This document shows positions 1 to 12,246 of a stretch of 64,000 nt of DNA, in pieces. The stretch is from Sinotaia quadrata (taxonomy: Eukaryota > Mollusca > Gastropoda > Architaenioglossa > Viviparidae): assembly GCA_028829895.1 (NCBI GenBank), contig CM054182.1:57396879-57460878 (forward strand). Direction: 5' to 3'. Position 1 is the stretch's first letter; every line of letters begins with the position of its first letter. The translations under genes and the position numbers were made by a program. The notes below the pieces were generated by a model that saw nothing but the letters and a program-made list of their open reading frames with translations, was not told where the DNA came from and made no database searches.

Positions 1-629
1 CACCACATACTGAGTTCAAATGAGTCTGACGTTTCCCTCTGGAAGCTGATATAGGGGTGGCAGAGTGGGTTTTGAGATTTCACTTGAAGTGGAATATATA
101 ACAGATATTTTCTAGGAATAATATTTTAGCTATATTCTAACTATTAAAATAAAAGCATTAAAATACTATTATTTTTTTCACGAAAAGGATCAAAATGCCT
201 TAATTTGTTTTTCCTTTGCTCGGAATGGACGTGGCGATAATTATATATTAGTTAATTAGTAGATAGGATGATATCCCTTTTGTTTACATTTCTGGGCATT
301 TAATTTGAAAAAAAGTGAACTGAAAAACAATTGTAAAAACGAATGTTCAGAATATGAGATGAAGAATATAAATAACACTGGAATAGGGAGGTTTATCTTT
401 GGTAATTGGTGAGATTAGTCACATGACCTGGAAGCCAGTCAGTCCTCATTTTGTCTGATAATGATGAAAATAAGATCCATTCATTAAATGCGGGGTGGAG
501 GTAAGGGTGACATCCAGCACATGTCGATTCTGCACCGAAACAGGTAGGGGACGGGTGGGTGTTTGTAGGAAGGGTGAGAGCACATTACTCCTGGTAGAGG
601 GGACTAAAGTCATGCATCTTTATCCATCA

Positions 630-733
630 TTGGTTTAGATCTAATAAATGCCGTTAAAAACCACGTTAGTTCATTTCTACAATTTATTCATTCTTTGGTT
701 TAGATCTAATAAATGCCGTTAAAAATCACGTTA
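630..733. repeat. Direct repeat, 65-bp period, about 1.6 copies
   Basis: The phrase TTGGTTTAGATCTAATAAAT followed by GCCGTTAAAAA occurs at 630 and again at 695, with one substitution later in the unit. It is a simple local duplication in non-coding DNA. Confidence 0.85.
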
Positions 734-904
734 TGACTTTTCAACAAATAAATTTCCGGTCCATTCCCATTGAATGAATTTGATATGAACAGTGTATAAA
801 ACTGTAAGTCAGTAAAACTACTCAACCAGTTGGAACTGGTTTAGATTACATCAGCAATCTTTTAGCATATTCTCAATTCGAGTTCTTTACTCCAACTCTT
901 ACAC

Positions 905-990
905 TTACATACCACAAGGAGTGCCCAAGGTTGGGTCATTTTGACAATTTAACAATTTATATAACAATTAAGTCTAGAAATAGGTACAGG
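905..990 (-). repeat. R1 dispersed repeat, 5' fragment (inverted)
   Basis: The segment with GTGCCCAAGGTTGGGTCA and the following TTTGACAATTTAACAATTTA matches 48040-48145 directly. It also matches the reverse complement of 60357-60440, which is the left end of the long R1 copy at 60357-61940. It is therefore a short end fragment of an interspersed family, oriented opposite to the copy in Wnt10 intron 1. The family type is not recognised and no coding potential is visible. Confidence 0.65.
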
Positions 991-2164
991 CGAATTTACT
1001 CCACCACACAACAACGTAAGCAGCCATTGGTTTCAGCTGACCCTTTTAATACCAATACCAACTGCATAGCACGAATGGAGAACACATATCTTATTCTTGA
1101 GTTGTGGTATGCGATCAAAGACGTCTCTGTATGCGTGCCCAAACCACGGGTGACTTGGAGAGGAGTGTGGCACATGATACCAATATCAGTCGGTAGTCTC
1201 AAATTATAATTCTTCTTTTACAGGACTTTAATACTGGCAGCCGCTGCCATTAAAATCATTTGCATGAAATTTGGTGAGAATTTTTGTTTTCATTAAAATC
1301 CGAAGTACGAAATTAATCTTTGTGAAATATACCTAGCGGCTGTATTATTTTCTGATGCTGTTTTCTGAACACTCGTGGAATTCAGAGATATCAGAACAAA
1401 TCAGTGTGTGGCATTTCCATTAGAATTGTCTTTGACAAGACCAGATCTATTAATAATACTTTTACCATTTTAGCCTGCAACAGATGAAAGGAGCGAGTGC
1501 ATCACACATATCCTGGTCTCTAGTATACACCCATCTCTATGGAACGTCTGTCTGAAATCTATACACTACAAATATAATATGGACATACACATACACCAAC
1601 ATATAGAAATACTGCTAACATCAACAGGTGGATAGTTAGGCCCAACACTTTAAGTGTTCGTAAGATTCATCTCAAAGATACACGATTGCATGCATGATGA
1701 ATGTAGGGGAGACAACCTGGACTATACTATTCGATAACATTTAAAACAGGAAGATTAAACGACGGCACTTCCTTTGCTGGTTAATGTTTTTGCACGGCGC
1801 TCGACTCTAAGTATTGCGCAAGAGTGTAAATATTTTGTGATCACTAGCACAATCAGGATAAGGAACATCTAAGAGCAGATTGTTATTTACATTGACTCAC
1901 AGAATTACATACAACTGATATTTATAAAAAAAAATATGTACAGTATGGAGTATATGTGTGTTTGTCTGTGTGTAATTAGTGAGCATCGATATATGCAACA
2001 TGCTTGAGTATCTTGCGGATGCCTCATAAGTTTGTTTTATTTCACCTGACTTTGTTTTATTTTTTTGAAAAGCGTGTGTTATTGCTCCTAAAACGCAAAT
2101 CTGAAACTGAAGATCGCGTGGGCACCCACTTTATATGCGGGTCTTGAATTAGTAAGGTTAAAGG

Positions 2165-2494
2165 CTGAGAATGACTCCGAAAGCCGTTGTCGGGGTTGCC
2201 GAGGTCTCTTCCAGCCGGAAGCTCACCCCCTCCCCTTCATACAGTAGTGTTGTTGCAACGTGGCCGCGAAATTCAGTCACTCGCGCTAGCAAGAAAGTAC
2301 AGTAGGCCGGCAGATTAAGGCGACAGCGCCCGAGCGGAGGGGAGAAATGAAGTAGACGAAATTTGAAAAGTATCATTCACGAGGCTACGTGGAAGTGCTA
2401 CTAAATGACTCCCTGTGCCCAATTTGCACCCGCCCTGAAATGAAATGTACCCCAGCCAGTAGTGAATGTACTACCTTGGTCAAAATCGGGAGAG
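2165..2494 (+). promoter_or_regulatory. CpG-rich patch ending in a splice donor (possible promoter/first exon)
   Basis: Between about 2175 and 2340 there are roughly 15 CpG dinucleotides by eye in DNA that is otherwise CpG-poor and AT-rich. About 150 bp further on, GAG|GTAAGT at 2492-2500 is a strong + strand donor. Together these are compatible with a promoter and a non-coding first exon transcribed rightwards, perhaps an upstream 5' UTR exon of Wnt10 or a non-coding RNA. A 72-codon frame on the - strand (2158-2376) has no recognisable similarity and is not called. No TATA or initiator motif is assigned. Confidence 0.3.
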
Positions 2495-2833
2495 GTAAGT
2501 TGAATTTGTATTCCCTTACAATCCTATTAGTAATGAGTTAAGATAAAACATTTTGAATGAGGACTGTTAGATTTGTAAGCCTGCAGTTAAAAACAGAAAA
2601 TTATACTTTTACTATTTGTTTTTAATGAGTGAAAATGGGTTTTAAATAAAATCTTAAAATGAAGCAGTTATTGCGATATCGATTTGTTTGTCTCTAATAA
2701 GATGGTCTTTTATTATTTGTTGTTGTTGTTGCTAATTTGTTCGTAGAGTTTTGCGTTTTGTACTTGTGTGCATTCCAGTCTGTTTCTATTCCTTATTCGA
2801 TCAACTCCACCCATTTTCTTTCAAAGTTCTTCT

Positions 2834-2835
<2 letters not shown>

Positions 2836-2896
<61 letters not shown>
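2836..2896. repeat. (CT)n microsatellite
   Basis: About 30 uninterrupted CT dinucleotides. Open frames over this tract encode only Ser-Leu or Arg-Glu runs and are artefacts. Confidence 0.97.
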
Positions 2897-2900
<4 letters not shown>

Positions 2901-4152
2901 CTCTTTCACTCTTTCTATCTTTTGAAACATTGGCATTGTACGTGTGAATTGCGGGCTTCTTGTGCAATTAATCATTACGTTATATTAAGTTAATCAATTA
3001 AATTATAGGATTGTATGTTTTTGAAACGCACTACTTACAGAATTTTATTCAAACCATAAACAGTTGGTCTCAGCATAGAAAGACAGAGAGAGAGAGAGAC
3101 AAAGAGAGGAGAGAGAGCTGGATGGAATGTTGGGTGGATAGATAGACTCATTCATTCATTCAGAGATAGATAGATAGATAGATAGACAGATAGGTAGATA
3201 GCTAGCTAGTTAGCTAGATAAATAGAAGTTTGCACATCGATAGATAATCGTTTCATTAATCGGTACACAAGCATGTAATATTAATTTGCAGCATCGTAAC
3301 ATCCATTAAAAAAAAAAACAAAACAAAAAAACACTACACAAGCCAAAACAACAAAACCCCTCAAATCCTTTCCTCTTTTTAAGTTGCTTCATATTTAATT
3401 AAAAGCAAATCATTTAATTAGTAGCTATATTGTCGTTGACTTGTTTCTTTTGGATCTGTGAAGTAAATGAAACAAAACAACGGAAAAGTATAAGAACAAA
3501 TAAGCAAAAGAAAGCATACGGATAACAGAGGAATATTTCAATATAATCATTTCTTTAAAGTCTCATCCTATAATGGTACCCTCAATGAAAATCTAACTTT
3601 TTAATATTCAGAACAGAGTTACGCAACTTATAACACCGATATATTACAGTAAGACTGAATTTTAAATTTAACATATTGCATCTCTCCTCCCCCCATGGTG
3701 AGAAAAGTACTATTGTTCCTGTCAAAAATTATACATTGTATATGAGTATATGAGAGTGTGTGATATGCACACGAGCGTATAATATTTTCATATTTCAAGT
3801 TTCATTCAATTCAAGTAATCATTTTCTTCACTTATTGTCTCACACTTTAACATTTCGTATTAACCATTAGGTTCCGGATTATAATAGAAGTTCATTTATA
3901 TAGTATTCTTAATGTTTTATTGTTCTTTCCTTTCCAATCTTTAAATAGTATTGTTTTTCTGCGCTATTTTGATTTAATTTATTTTGTTTTAGAAATTGCT
4001 ATTATGTATAATTATTGAAAATTATACAACAATAGAGGATTGATAAGGTCGATAAACACGCATATATTGTTGGAGAGTAAAATGAAGGAAAGGAACGATA
4101 AATAAAAAGGAAAATAACTAGATAGATAGGCTGACATTAGATAGCATAATAG

Positions 4153-4183
<31 letters not shown>

Positions 4184-4691
4184 GATAGATAGTAGATAGA
4201 TAGATAGGTAGTAGATAGGTAGATAGGTACACACACACACACACAAATCTCCATGCATTTTAGGCGATTAGTATATTTATGTGAAAGCATTTCTCCTCTC
4301 ACACGCCAATTCCTTTCCATGACTTGAATTCAGCAAGCAGAAATATCCCTGTGACTGAATTCAGCATTCTGTGACCGAATTAAGCATACAGAAATATCCA
4401 TGTGACTTAATTCAGCATACAGAAGTGTCCCTGTGGCTGAATTGCTCGATAACATTTAAGATATTATTGAGATTTGAGCTGTGAATTAATATTGCAAGGT
4501 TTGTGGAATTTAATTTCAAATATATATTACTCGTAAAACGTTTCAGTATGTTTCCCGTTCTGAGAATTTTATTCATTAAAGAAATCAAAGTTACAGACAT
4601 GTAATTAGCACATTTATTGCAGCTAAGCAATATTTTGTGAATGGAAATTCACACCAAGAGGAAACATAAACTTCATTGAAGCAAAAACACA
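2897..4691. other. Intergenic; GATA-type tetranucleotide tracts
   Basis: No gene is seen. GA-rich sequence lies near 3083-3118. Imperfect (GATA)n tracts lie at about 3165-3232 and 4118-4230; the second ends in a short (CA)n. The 102-codon - strand frame at 4012-4320 is made by the GATA tract read as Tyr-Leu-Ser-Ile and is rejected as a gene. Confidence 0.75.
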
Positions 4692-5161
4692 GCTGCTCAC
4701 ATGTATACAGTGATTCACACATACAGAGACAGGCCGTCATACTTAGCTCGCATGTATACAGTCATTCACACATACAGAGACAGGCCGTCAAACTTAGCTC
4801 GCATGTATACAGTGCTTTACACATACAGAGACAGGCCGTCATACTTAGCTCGCATGTATACAGTGATTCACACATACAGAGACAGGCCGTCATACTTAGC
4901 TCGCATGTATACAGTGATTCACACATACAGTGACAGGCCGTCATACTTAGCTCGCATGTATACAGTGCTTTACACATACAGAGACATGCCGTCATACTTA
5001 GCTCGCATGTATACAGTCATTCACACATACATAGACAGGCCGTCATACTTAGCTCGCATGTATACAGTCATTCACACATACATAGACAGGCCGTCATACT
5101 TAGCTCGCATGTATACAGTCATTCACACATACAGAGACAGGCCGTCATACTTAGCTCGCAT
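4692..5161. repeat. 51-bp minisatellite, about nine copies
   Basis: The unit starts at ATGTATACAGT and recurs at 4701, 4752, 4803, 4854, 4905, 4956, 5007, 5058 and 5109, each containing ACAGGCCGTCATACTTAGCT. Units differ mainly at one site (GTGATTCAC, GTCATTCAC or GTGCTTTAC) and in CAGAGACA versus CATAGACA. Because 51 is divisible by three, frames stay open on both strands (up to 175 codons), so the open frame is not evidence of a protein. Confidence 0.95.
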
Positions 5162-6011
5162 TCAAGCGCATGCACACTTCCAGTCACATATAACACGTGC
5201 ACACAAGCAAAAGCACAACAATCTTTAAAACAATCACCGCACAAAAGACATTAAGATTTGCTCTCTCCCTCCTATCCTTTTAATTTTAGAAACCTATAAC
5301 ATACACACTTTCGTTGTCAAAGAGACTGAAAAATACACACCCCAAAACGAACGGGGGGGGGGGGGGGGGAACCATAGGCCATTTTGAGGCCCAGCTGCAG
5401 GTAACAGTTACAGATAGCGCGCATAAACTCCTGTTAGTGCAGTCTCAGGCCAGGCTGAAGAAATATTTTTAACCTTTTGCTTGTTTGCCGAAACTTTACA
5501 TCAAAGAAATGGTGCAGAGGTCAGCCCTTGACGACACACAAACTGCCATGTATGAGCTAACAGCGGAGACATATATACATGGGCTAGCGTGCGAAATACT
5601 GAAGGGAGTATTACGGGTCAAAACAGCGCAAGCGGTCAGAGAGCACGCGCCTACTCAATTTCTAGTTACGTCGCCTTTACTCTTCCGCTTGGAAAAGTAT
5701 ACATTGTCGGGCCGAGATCAGCTATAGGTGCGAGAGTGTTAAAAACTGTTTTCAAATGGATACCGCCATCTCAAGCGTCCCGGATTCTCTGGTTAGGTAG
5801 GGCGAATTTATTTATTACGGATAGAATCTATCTATAGAGAGTGTATGTATAAATGCAATTCATGTATATTTATTAAAGCAAGAATAGTCCGTGGGGTCAG
5901 TTATAAAGTATTTATTTTTTAAAGTGTAAGTTGTATTTCTTTAGTCTTTTGTCTTCCTCTATAAATAATTTCGAAACATAACATTGTTACATGGGGTCGA
6001 CAAATAACTCT
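5162..6011. other. Intergenic; poly-G tract; unassigned ORF
   Basis: Contains a run of 17 G at 5353-5369. A moderately GC-richer stretch at 5480-5790 carries overlapping + strand frames (5485-5727 and 5589-5837) with no recognisable domain. It could be decayed coding DNA or an old repeat, but nothing supports a gene call. Confidence 0.5.
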
Positions 6012-6166
6012 AAATACTTATGTTTCTTTGTTTTATTTTACCTTAGGTGATAGTTCAAGTGTTCAAGGTACGACAAGGTGAACCAAAATACGTATGTTTC
6101 TTTGTTTTATTTTACCTTAGGTGATAGTTCAAGTGTTCAAGGTACGACAAGGTGAACCAAAATTTT
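6012..6166. repeat. 74-bp tandem duplication
   Basis: Two near-identical 74-bp units, each containing TATGTTTCTTTG (6019 and 6093) and ending GGTGAACCAAAAT. The near-identity implies a recent duplication. Confidence 0.93.
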
Positions 6167-7361
6167 AAAAAAAATAATGAATTAATTAAATTAGAAAAAT
6201 TCCCTTTATTATTCTTTCTTCATTGATCCTGACAGTTCCTGCTAACTTGCGGTTCACACTCGTGCTTTGCTAAACAAGTATCTATCAAAATCTACACACG
6301 GAAGGAATCACTTGTATTAAAACATTAGCAGGGAAGTTAGTGATGAAATTAGAATTCATTCAAATTTAGAAAGTGTAGGATAACTCTGTGTGCTATAGAC
6401 AAGAGTTCACAGTCTGTAAGACTTGAACATGTTATGACGATGTCGTGGACGCGTTTATGCAAAATGCAACGCCCGGCATTTCTCAGCTGTAGGCAGGATT
6501 ACAGTTTGGCGTATTGAAAATCTTCCTCATTTCACAGGTGGTGAATGACCATAACATGACAATACCATGTACAACAGTAATTCCGACAGATAAATGTAAG
6601 ATACAATTCTCAAGACAGGCTAACCTAAGGCCTATATCATTAAACATGACTGCTTAAAATACCCCAACATTCTTTCAAACAGACTCGGTATCAGATGGAT
6701 CAGGAAAAACACTACAATATTCTTCCACACAGGCTCAGTACCAGAAGGCGTCTTTTACATTCAAGGACACTCAGACTAATTTGATTAAAAACCAAAGAAC
6801 TTAGTACCTTTTCTGAAGCCATTTGTAGGGCAGAGGGTAAGCTAATCAAATTGAAATTTAGTTAGGATTGCTAAGTATCAGAATGAGTTTTGTACACCCA
6901 TCTTTGTATTCAAGGGCACTCTGACTAATTGGTAAATTACCGAAGAACTGGGCACCTGTAAGGCAAATTTGATCGAGGATCAGCCAATAAAACTGTAATA
7001 AAAATAGTTAGAACGATCAGGAGGATGCTGTAGTGTAATACTTTCTATAAGTACCACAAGCTTTTTTTAGTCGTTGTTTGGGGAAAAAATACTCTTCGTG
7101 AAATGGAATGCGCCCTTCCATTCAAAGAAGCAATAAGCTTTGATTATGTAGAAAAATAAAGAAGTAATAAAACAATGAAGACAATTAAATTACTTACCCC
7201 CTTACTGACTCCATCTTCTTTTTGCTTAAAGTAAAAAGTAAAATGCATCTATGCAGGTGGTATACATTAACTGAACACCACATAAACACACTCGTTAGCA
7301 CTATCAGCATTACAATAATACTCTGCATTTGAAAAATAAGTTTTTTTCTTCCACTTTTCTG

Positions 7362-7374
<13 letters not shown>
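6167..7374. other. Intergenic; diverged ~147-bp duplication
   Basis: No gene is seen. Two related segments at about 6755-6820 and 6900-6965 share CATTCAAGGACACTCAGACTAATT-like sequence, indicating an older local duplication with a period near 147 bp. Confidence 0.55.

Positions 7375-7426
<52 letters not shown>
7375..7426. repeat. (CT)n microsatellite
   Basis: About 26 CT dinucleotides. The 126-codon - strand frame that crosses it contains the Arg-Glu run and shows no domain outside it. Confidence 0.96.
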
Positions 7427-7429
<3 letters not shown>

Positions 7430-8494
7430 GTTTATTAGAAGAAAGCACAACTTGTGAACTTTTGAAAAACGCATACAAACCCATTCGGAAGAAAAAACAT
7501 AGCATGATACCCGGACAAACTTTAATATTATTCTTTTGTGCTGGGAACTCTACTGCATCGCCTAGGGAGTACAACTGTACAACGAATCAGAATTATTAAT
7601 TCCAATTTCGGACGTCCTGTAATCACCATGAAATTTAAATGAAAGACCAATAAAACTCTACGAAGACTAAAGCAGAACTGCTCATGTTTTTGGAAACAAA
7701 AATAGAAGTAACTCCCATAAATGCCAAAGATGTTTTCTAATGTACAGTAGCTGTTATTACAGTGGTAGTACCTTGAAAAATATACTTGCTAATCATCCTT
7801 GTTTACATCGCTTGTCTATTTAATTTTCATCGTTTGGATTTAAAGCCCGTTGCTGGCGCTAGCTGAGTTCACGGACAAATCCTTTTTTCGTTATGCCGAT
7901 CCTCAGCCACCTCTTATATCTATCCTCCACTCACATCCCGTTCCCCTCAAACACCTCTTATATCTATCCTCCACTCGCATCCCGTTCCCCTCAGACATAC
8001 AAGAAAATAAAACAATGACAACGTTCCCTTCACTCCGTTCGGTATTTGTGGAAAACTTTCGCGTGGAGTGAACCCTGTTGTTAGGAGCTTAAGCGGGTGA
8101 ACAGGTCTGTGGAATTATGCCGATCATGTTCTTGAAGCCAACCTCAATCGCCCCGCAAACATAGGAACGAGCACTCATACTATTTAATCTACTAGATGCA
8201 GGTGTTTGGGTAGACAAGAACACTAGAATAGACGGGCTACAGTGGGGATCCGACAGCTCCCGTTCGTTGTTTACAGTTTTGTGGTAACGTTTATCGGCTC
8301 AAGAACGTGTATTTTCCGACGGTTGTTCAACGCATCCCGGAGGTCATAGGCAAGAGTTGCCTTACGCGAAGAGTCTGTTTGGGACAAGGGTTTAAGGAAA
8401 CACGGCTATTAAAGAATGGTACTTCAAGTTCCCCATTTTGGATAAGCTACAGGCGACGTACATGATAGACATCTAATTAAACACCAGCTTAAAG
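7427..8494. other. Intergenic; 44-bp tandem duplication at 7906-7993
   Basis: No gene is recognised. A 44-bp duplicated unit (CACCTCTTATATCTATCCTC, then CACTCACATCCCGTTCCCCTC) occurs twice at about 7908-7994. The 8090-8420 part is somewhat GC-richer but has no open frame or motif that can be assigned. Confidence 0.55.
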
Positions 8495-8535
8495 GACAAA
8501 GATTTTAGTGACAAAGATTTTAGTGACAAAGATTT
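8495..8535. repeat. 15-bp tandem repeat, nearly three copies
   Basis: GACAAAGATTTTAGT repeats at 8495, 8510 and 8525 (the last truncated). Confidence 0.9.
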
Positions 8536-8643
8536 CGAACTGGTCTAAAATAAAGAATAAATGTAATCAACAAAAATAATGGCGAACCGACAAACCAAAC
8601 TTCTGAACGAAGGTTTTGTTGAAGTACTAAAGATGAAGGTGTG

Positions 8644-8850
<207 letters not shown>

Positions 8851-9009
8851 AGCAGAGTAGTCTGTCCCTATTTTTAATTAAATATTATATTACTTGTTTA
8901 CTGTTAGCGTGACATGACCTTCAGGTACTTTGTGTTTAGTAAGTACCAGATTTAAAATAACAAATCATAAAGAGAATGTGCTAGAACTGCTGATGTAATC
9001 AAACCTGTC

Positions 9010-10190
9010 TTATGTGACGGAGTAATTTTTATTATCCAATGGTTAAGATTTACAAGAATGAGACCAGCCAAGGTTATGAGATCAAAGTTTACCTCCTGAG
9101 ATAATTCTATTCTCTAAGCACTTTAAATTTGGCATGGCTGAAGTCCTTTCATGAAAGGCGGCCATTAGCTTAATGTGAAGAAGCAGCCTTTCTAAAATTT
9201 TCAAGATTGCTGGAATTTTAGGATTTGTTGGTTTCCAGTTGATTGGTTTATAAATTATTATGACCATGATAGATTCAAGACGTCTTTACCCCAGTGTGTA
9301 TGTGTAAAAATACAATGCACTCTGTTAATGTACAATGGCAAAGTATGCTCATCTACATCATGGAATTTCTGGTACAAGGAAGTTACTGGAAATTGTTACA
9401 TTGCTGTTCTGCTTGAGGGAACTAACACAGTGAAGGAGCGCCAAGATTAGTCTGGAGAGAACAGCGACTTGTGGAACATCTACAGCGTGCTAGTGGAACA
9501 TCTACAGCGTGCTAGTGGAACATCTACAGCGTGCTAGTGGAGCAGTGAAGAATTGAGAGTTCTATTGAGAACAATAAACTTTTTATGAAAACGCTCGAAA
9601 GACTATGGCAGAGCACCCACAAGTTTATGTACAAATTATTATCGCTTATATCTCCCTCTAACTTCATTTCTGTCTGGAATGATCCCTTAATACTAATTTG
9701 CTGAATTATGTGTTAGGATATAAGACTGTATATGCATTGAAATTATTCCAATGTGGTTTCATGGAAATACTGACGTCAACTAATCTTTTCATTGCATTTG
9801 TCATGTGTATATTTGATTGTTAGTTTAATAAATTTATTGTTAAATTTATTGATTACTTACACGTACTCATATTTTGGAGAGATAGTGGGTGAAGGGGGGG
9901 GGGGGGGCTAGCTAAATATAGATTAAAGATTTATCTTCTCCTTTAGTAAGAAGGTTTCCACCTATAGAAATATTGTATGACAGTAAATGTTTGTCTTTAA
10001 TATTTTGGAAGAGAGAAAACGTTTACAGCGCCCGCATATCCGCAAAATGAGAGAGACGAGTGGTGTCTGCTTGAGAATTATTAATAACATAAATTAAAAT
10101 TTTCAACACTTGTAATTATTTATGAATGAATTATTAATAATAATCAGAACCAAAAACTAGGGTGGAGTTGTGTCACAATATCTATTACTT
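9010..10190 (+). repeat. R1 dispersed repeat, copy A
   Basis: Shares an ordered series of blocks with 60500-61940: the ATTATCCAATGG and GAGACCAGCCAA region, an AATAAATTTATTGTTAA block, GATTAAAGAT...TCTTCTCCTTTAGTAAG, and a GAGAAAACGTTTAC block. The last two blocks are also shared with 55985-56235. It contains a G run at 9893-9907 and a private 22-bp tandem triplication (GAACATCTACAGCGTGCTAG) at about 9474-9540. No protein domain is seen, so it may be a non-autonomous element or a decayed LTR-type sequence. The type is not established. Confidence 0.65.
9474..9542. repeat. 22-bp tandem repeat, three copies, inside R1
   Basis: GGAACATCTACAGCGTGCTA recurs three times in a row. The tract occupies the interior of R1 copy A, whereas the copy in Wnt10 intron 1 has a different 59-bp triplication in its interior. 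Confidence 0.92.
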
Positions 10191-11639
10191 GATGTACTCT
10201 TTATATCTCCATTGTTTGTCCATCCATTCTTCTGTATGGGGAATGTGTCTGAAGTATATCGAATTCTGTTTATAACTTTACATCCATATGAATATTTATC
10301 CTCTCGTCACTAATAACACTACTGTCCTAAAATAAACTTCTGTTCCACTCCAAGTAAGATATTTTTCACTTTAATATCAAGTCTGCATATAACAATTATG
10401 AAAATACTCGCAATATTTCTCGTTTGACACACTTCTACACTAAGACCACAACGTCGACTAATGCGCAACAGATTTCAAACGTGCATCGACGGTAACAGTC
10501 CCAAGTTAAAGAAAACGAAACAAAACAAGTAGTTCATTCTCCCTGTAGCATTCTCAGTATTACGTCCCGTAAGAGCTGCTATAGGGACGAACAAACCTGT
10601 TGAGAATGAGTGATCGGCCGTCCTGAGTCCCATTAGAACAAGAGCGAAAAGACAGTTGCCCCACCTAGCAGAGATGCACACACATTATTCTAGTCGTCAA
10701 CGCATGTACACAAATGGATTTGAGAGTTCGAGAGAGCGGCAGGTTTAAAAAAGAAAGAAGCTAAAACTGAAAAGAAAATGTTTGTCTAATATTAATTTGC
10801 AGATACATCTTTTTAGAAAACATATTAGGAACAACACAGAAGGCGAAATTAGTGTAAAGTGATTTCTTAACCATAGCACGTCAGTTGTCTTTTAGAGGAA
10901 TACATTTTATATGTCAGTTTACTGTGCCTTTAGCAACTTAAGTGATTGTACGACGTCTGTGTTTAAAAAGGAAATCATATTATTCAAACTTAAACAGTAG
11001 TACAATCCAAAATTACAAAGAGATAGATAAGTATCAGTTTTAACTTTTCGATTCTTAATTGCAGGACCTACCATACAATGAAAGAACACACATAAAATCT
11101 CGCACAGTAATGGTAATGAACAACACAAGCAAGTTAAATTAGACCTTTGGGAAGTTAAATTAGACCTTTAGGAAGTTAAACCTTTATATTTTATACTTTC
11201 GATGACATTATTTAAAGAATCAAGAGAGCGTATTAAAGAAATGTCATGAGCGTAAGATGTAGCGGTGTGTCCAGCGTAAAACTTGTCAGGATTGGTTTCC
11301 ATGGTTGCACGCCATTTACTGTAAAAGCCCAAACGATACATTAGATTCTAGAAATGATATGAAATGTGATTGTTTTTAAATCAGACATTGGGGACACCGG
11401 ATATAGCAGGACTGTCTTAAAAATAAGTGTTAAAGGGGTTAAAATGTGTCTGGTGTCTCTAAGAATGCATGTTGAAGGCCTAGACAATAGAGTAAATTAT
11501 GTTCTACTGGTAGACGCTGTCTAGGGTAAACACTAAAACTTCCGCCTCCATATTTTCATGTTCTTCCTTTATTGTTTAACTTGCTCTTGTTCGTCTCATT
11601 CTTGTTCTTGATACTGATATAGATATTCTTCTTCTTACT
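10191..11639. other. Intergenic, no gene seen
   Basis: AT-rich unique-looking sequence. Short frames on the - strand (10475-10681 and 10919-11128) have no recognisable motif. A 21-bp duplication containing AGTTAAATTAGACCTTT is at about 11131-11175. Confidence 0.55.
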
Positions 11640-12000
11640 TGTGTTCTTGCTTTTGTTTAGGTTATAGCTCTTGTTCTTTTACTTTAATTGAATCTGGTCT
11701 TATTCTTTCCCTTGTCTTATCCTCTTGTTCTTATTTTTTGTTTTTATTTTGTTTTTGCTTAGGTTTTACCTCTTGTTCAATTAATTTTAATTAATGTTCT
11801 TATTTTTTCCCTTGTCTTATTCTCTTGTTCTTTTTCCTTTTTTTTTTCCTTTTTGCTTAGGTTTTACATCTTGTTCAATTAATTTAATTAATGTTCTTAT
11901 TTCCCCCCCTGTCTTGTCCTCTTGTTCTTTTTTTTTTAAATTTTGCTTAGGTTTTACATCCTGTTCAATTAATTTTATTTAAAGTTATTCTTATTTTGCT
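11640..12000. repeat. Pyrimidine-rich ~90-100-bp tandem repeat, about four diverged copies
   Basis: The phrase GCTTAGGTTTTAC recurs at 11757, 11855 and 11945, with a diverged form at 11655. Between copies lie CTTGTTCAATTAATTT, TTCTTATTT and CTTGTCTTATTCTCTTGTTC. The + strand is strikingly T/C-rich for about 500 bp. Confidence 0.8.
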
Positions 12001-12150
12001 CGTGCATTTGTTACTGTTCTTATTTCTCTTGTTTTTCCTTTTCTTTTTTTTCACGTCTTCAATCTTTATCTTCTAAAATTTTGGTCTTATTCCTGTTTGG
12101 TTCTTGTTCCTGTAGCTGTTTCTTCTCTTGCTTTTCGTTTTCGTCACTAA

Positions 12151-12246
12151 TTATATTATATTATATTATATTATATTATATTATATTATATTATATTATA
12201 TTATATTATTTTATATTATATTATATTATATTATATTATATTATAC
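12151..12246. repeat. (TATTA)n pentanucleotide microsatellite
   Basis: About 19 TATTA-type units with one TTTTA interruption. Confidence 0.95.

Larger units (their letters stand above)
1..2164. other. Intergenic, no gene seen; short repeats
   Basis: AT-rich non-coding DNA. Frames up to 92 codons occur on both strands over 931-1209, but they overlap each other and show no recognisable domain, so they are not called. A 65-bp direct repeat (630-694 and 695-733, each starting TTGGTTTAGATCTAATAAAT) and a fragment of dispersed family R1 (905-990) lie here. Confidence 0.6.

Noticed and set aside
5485..5837. Overlapping + strand frames of about 80 codons
   Set aside because: No recognisable domain, no splice context and mutual overlap; kept only as an unassigned note.
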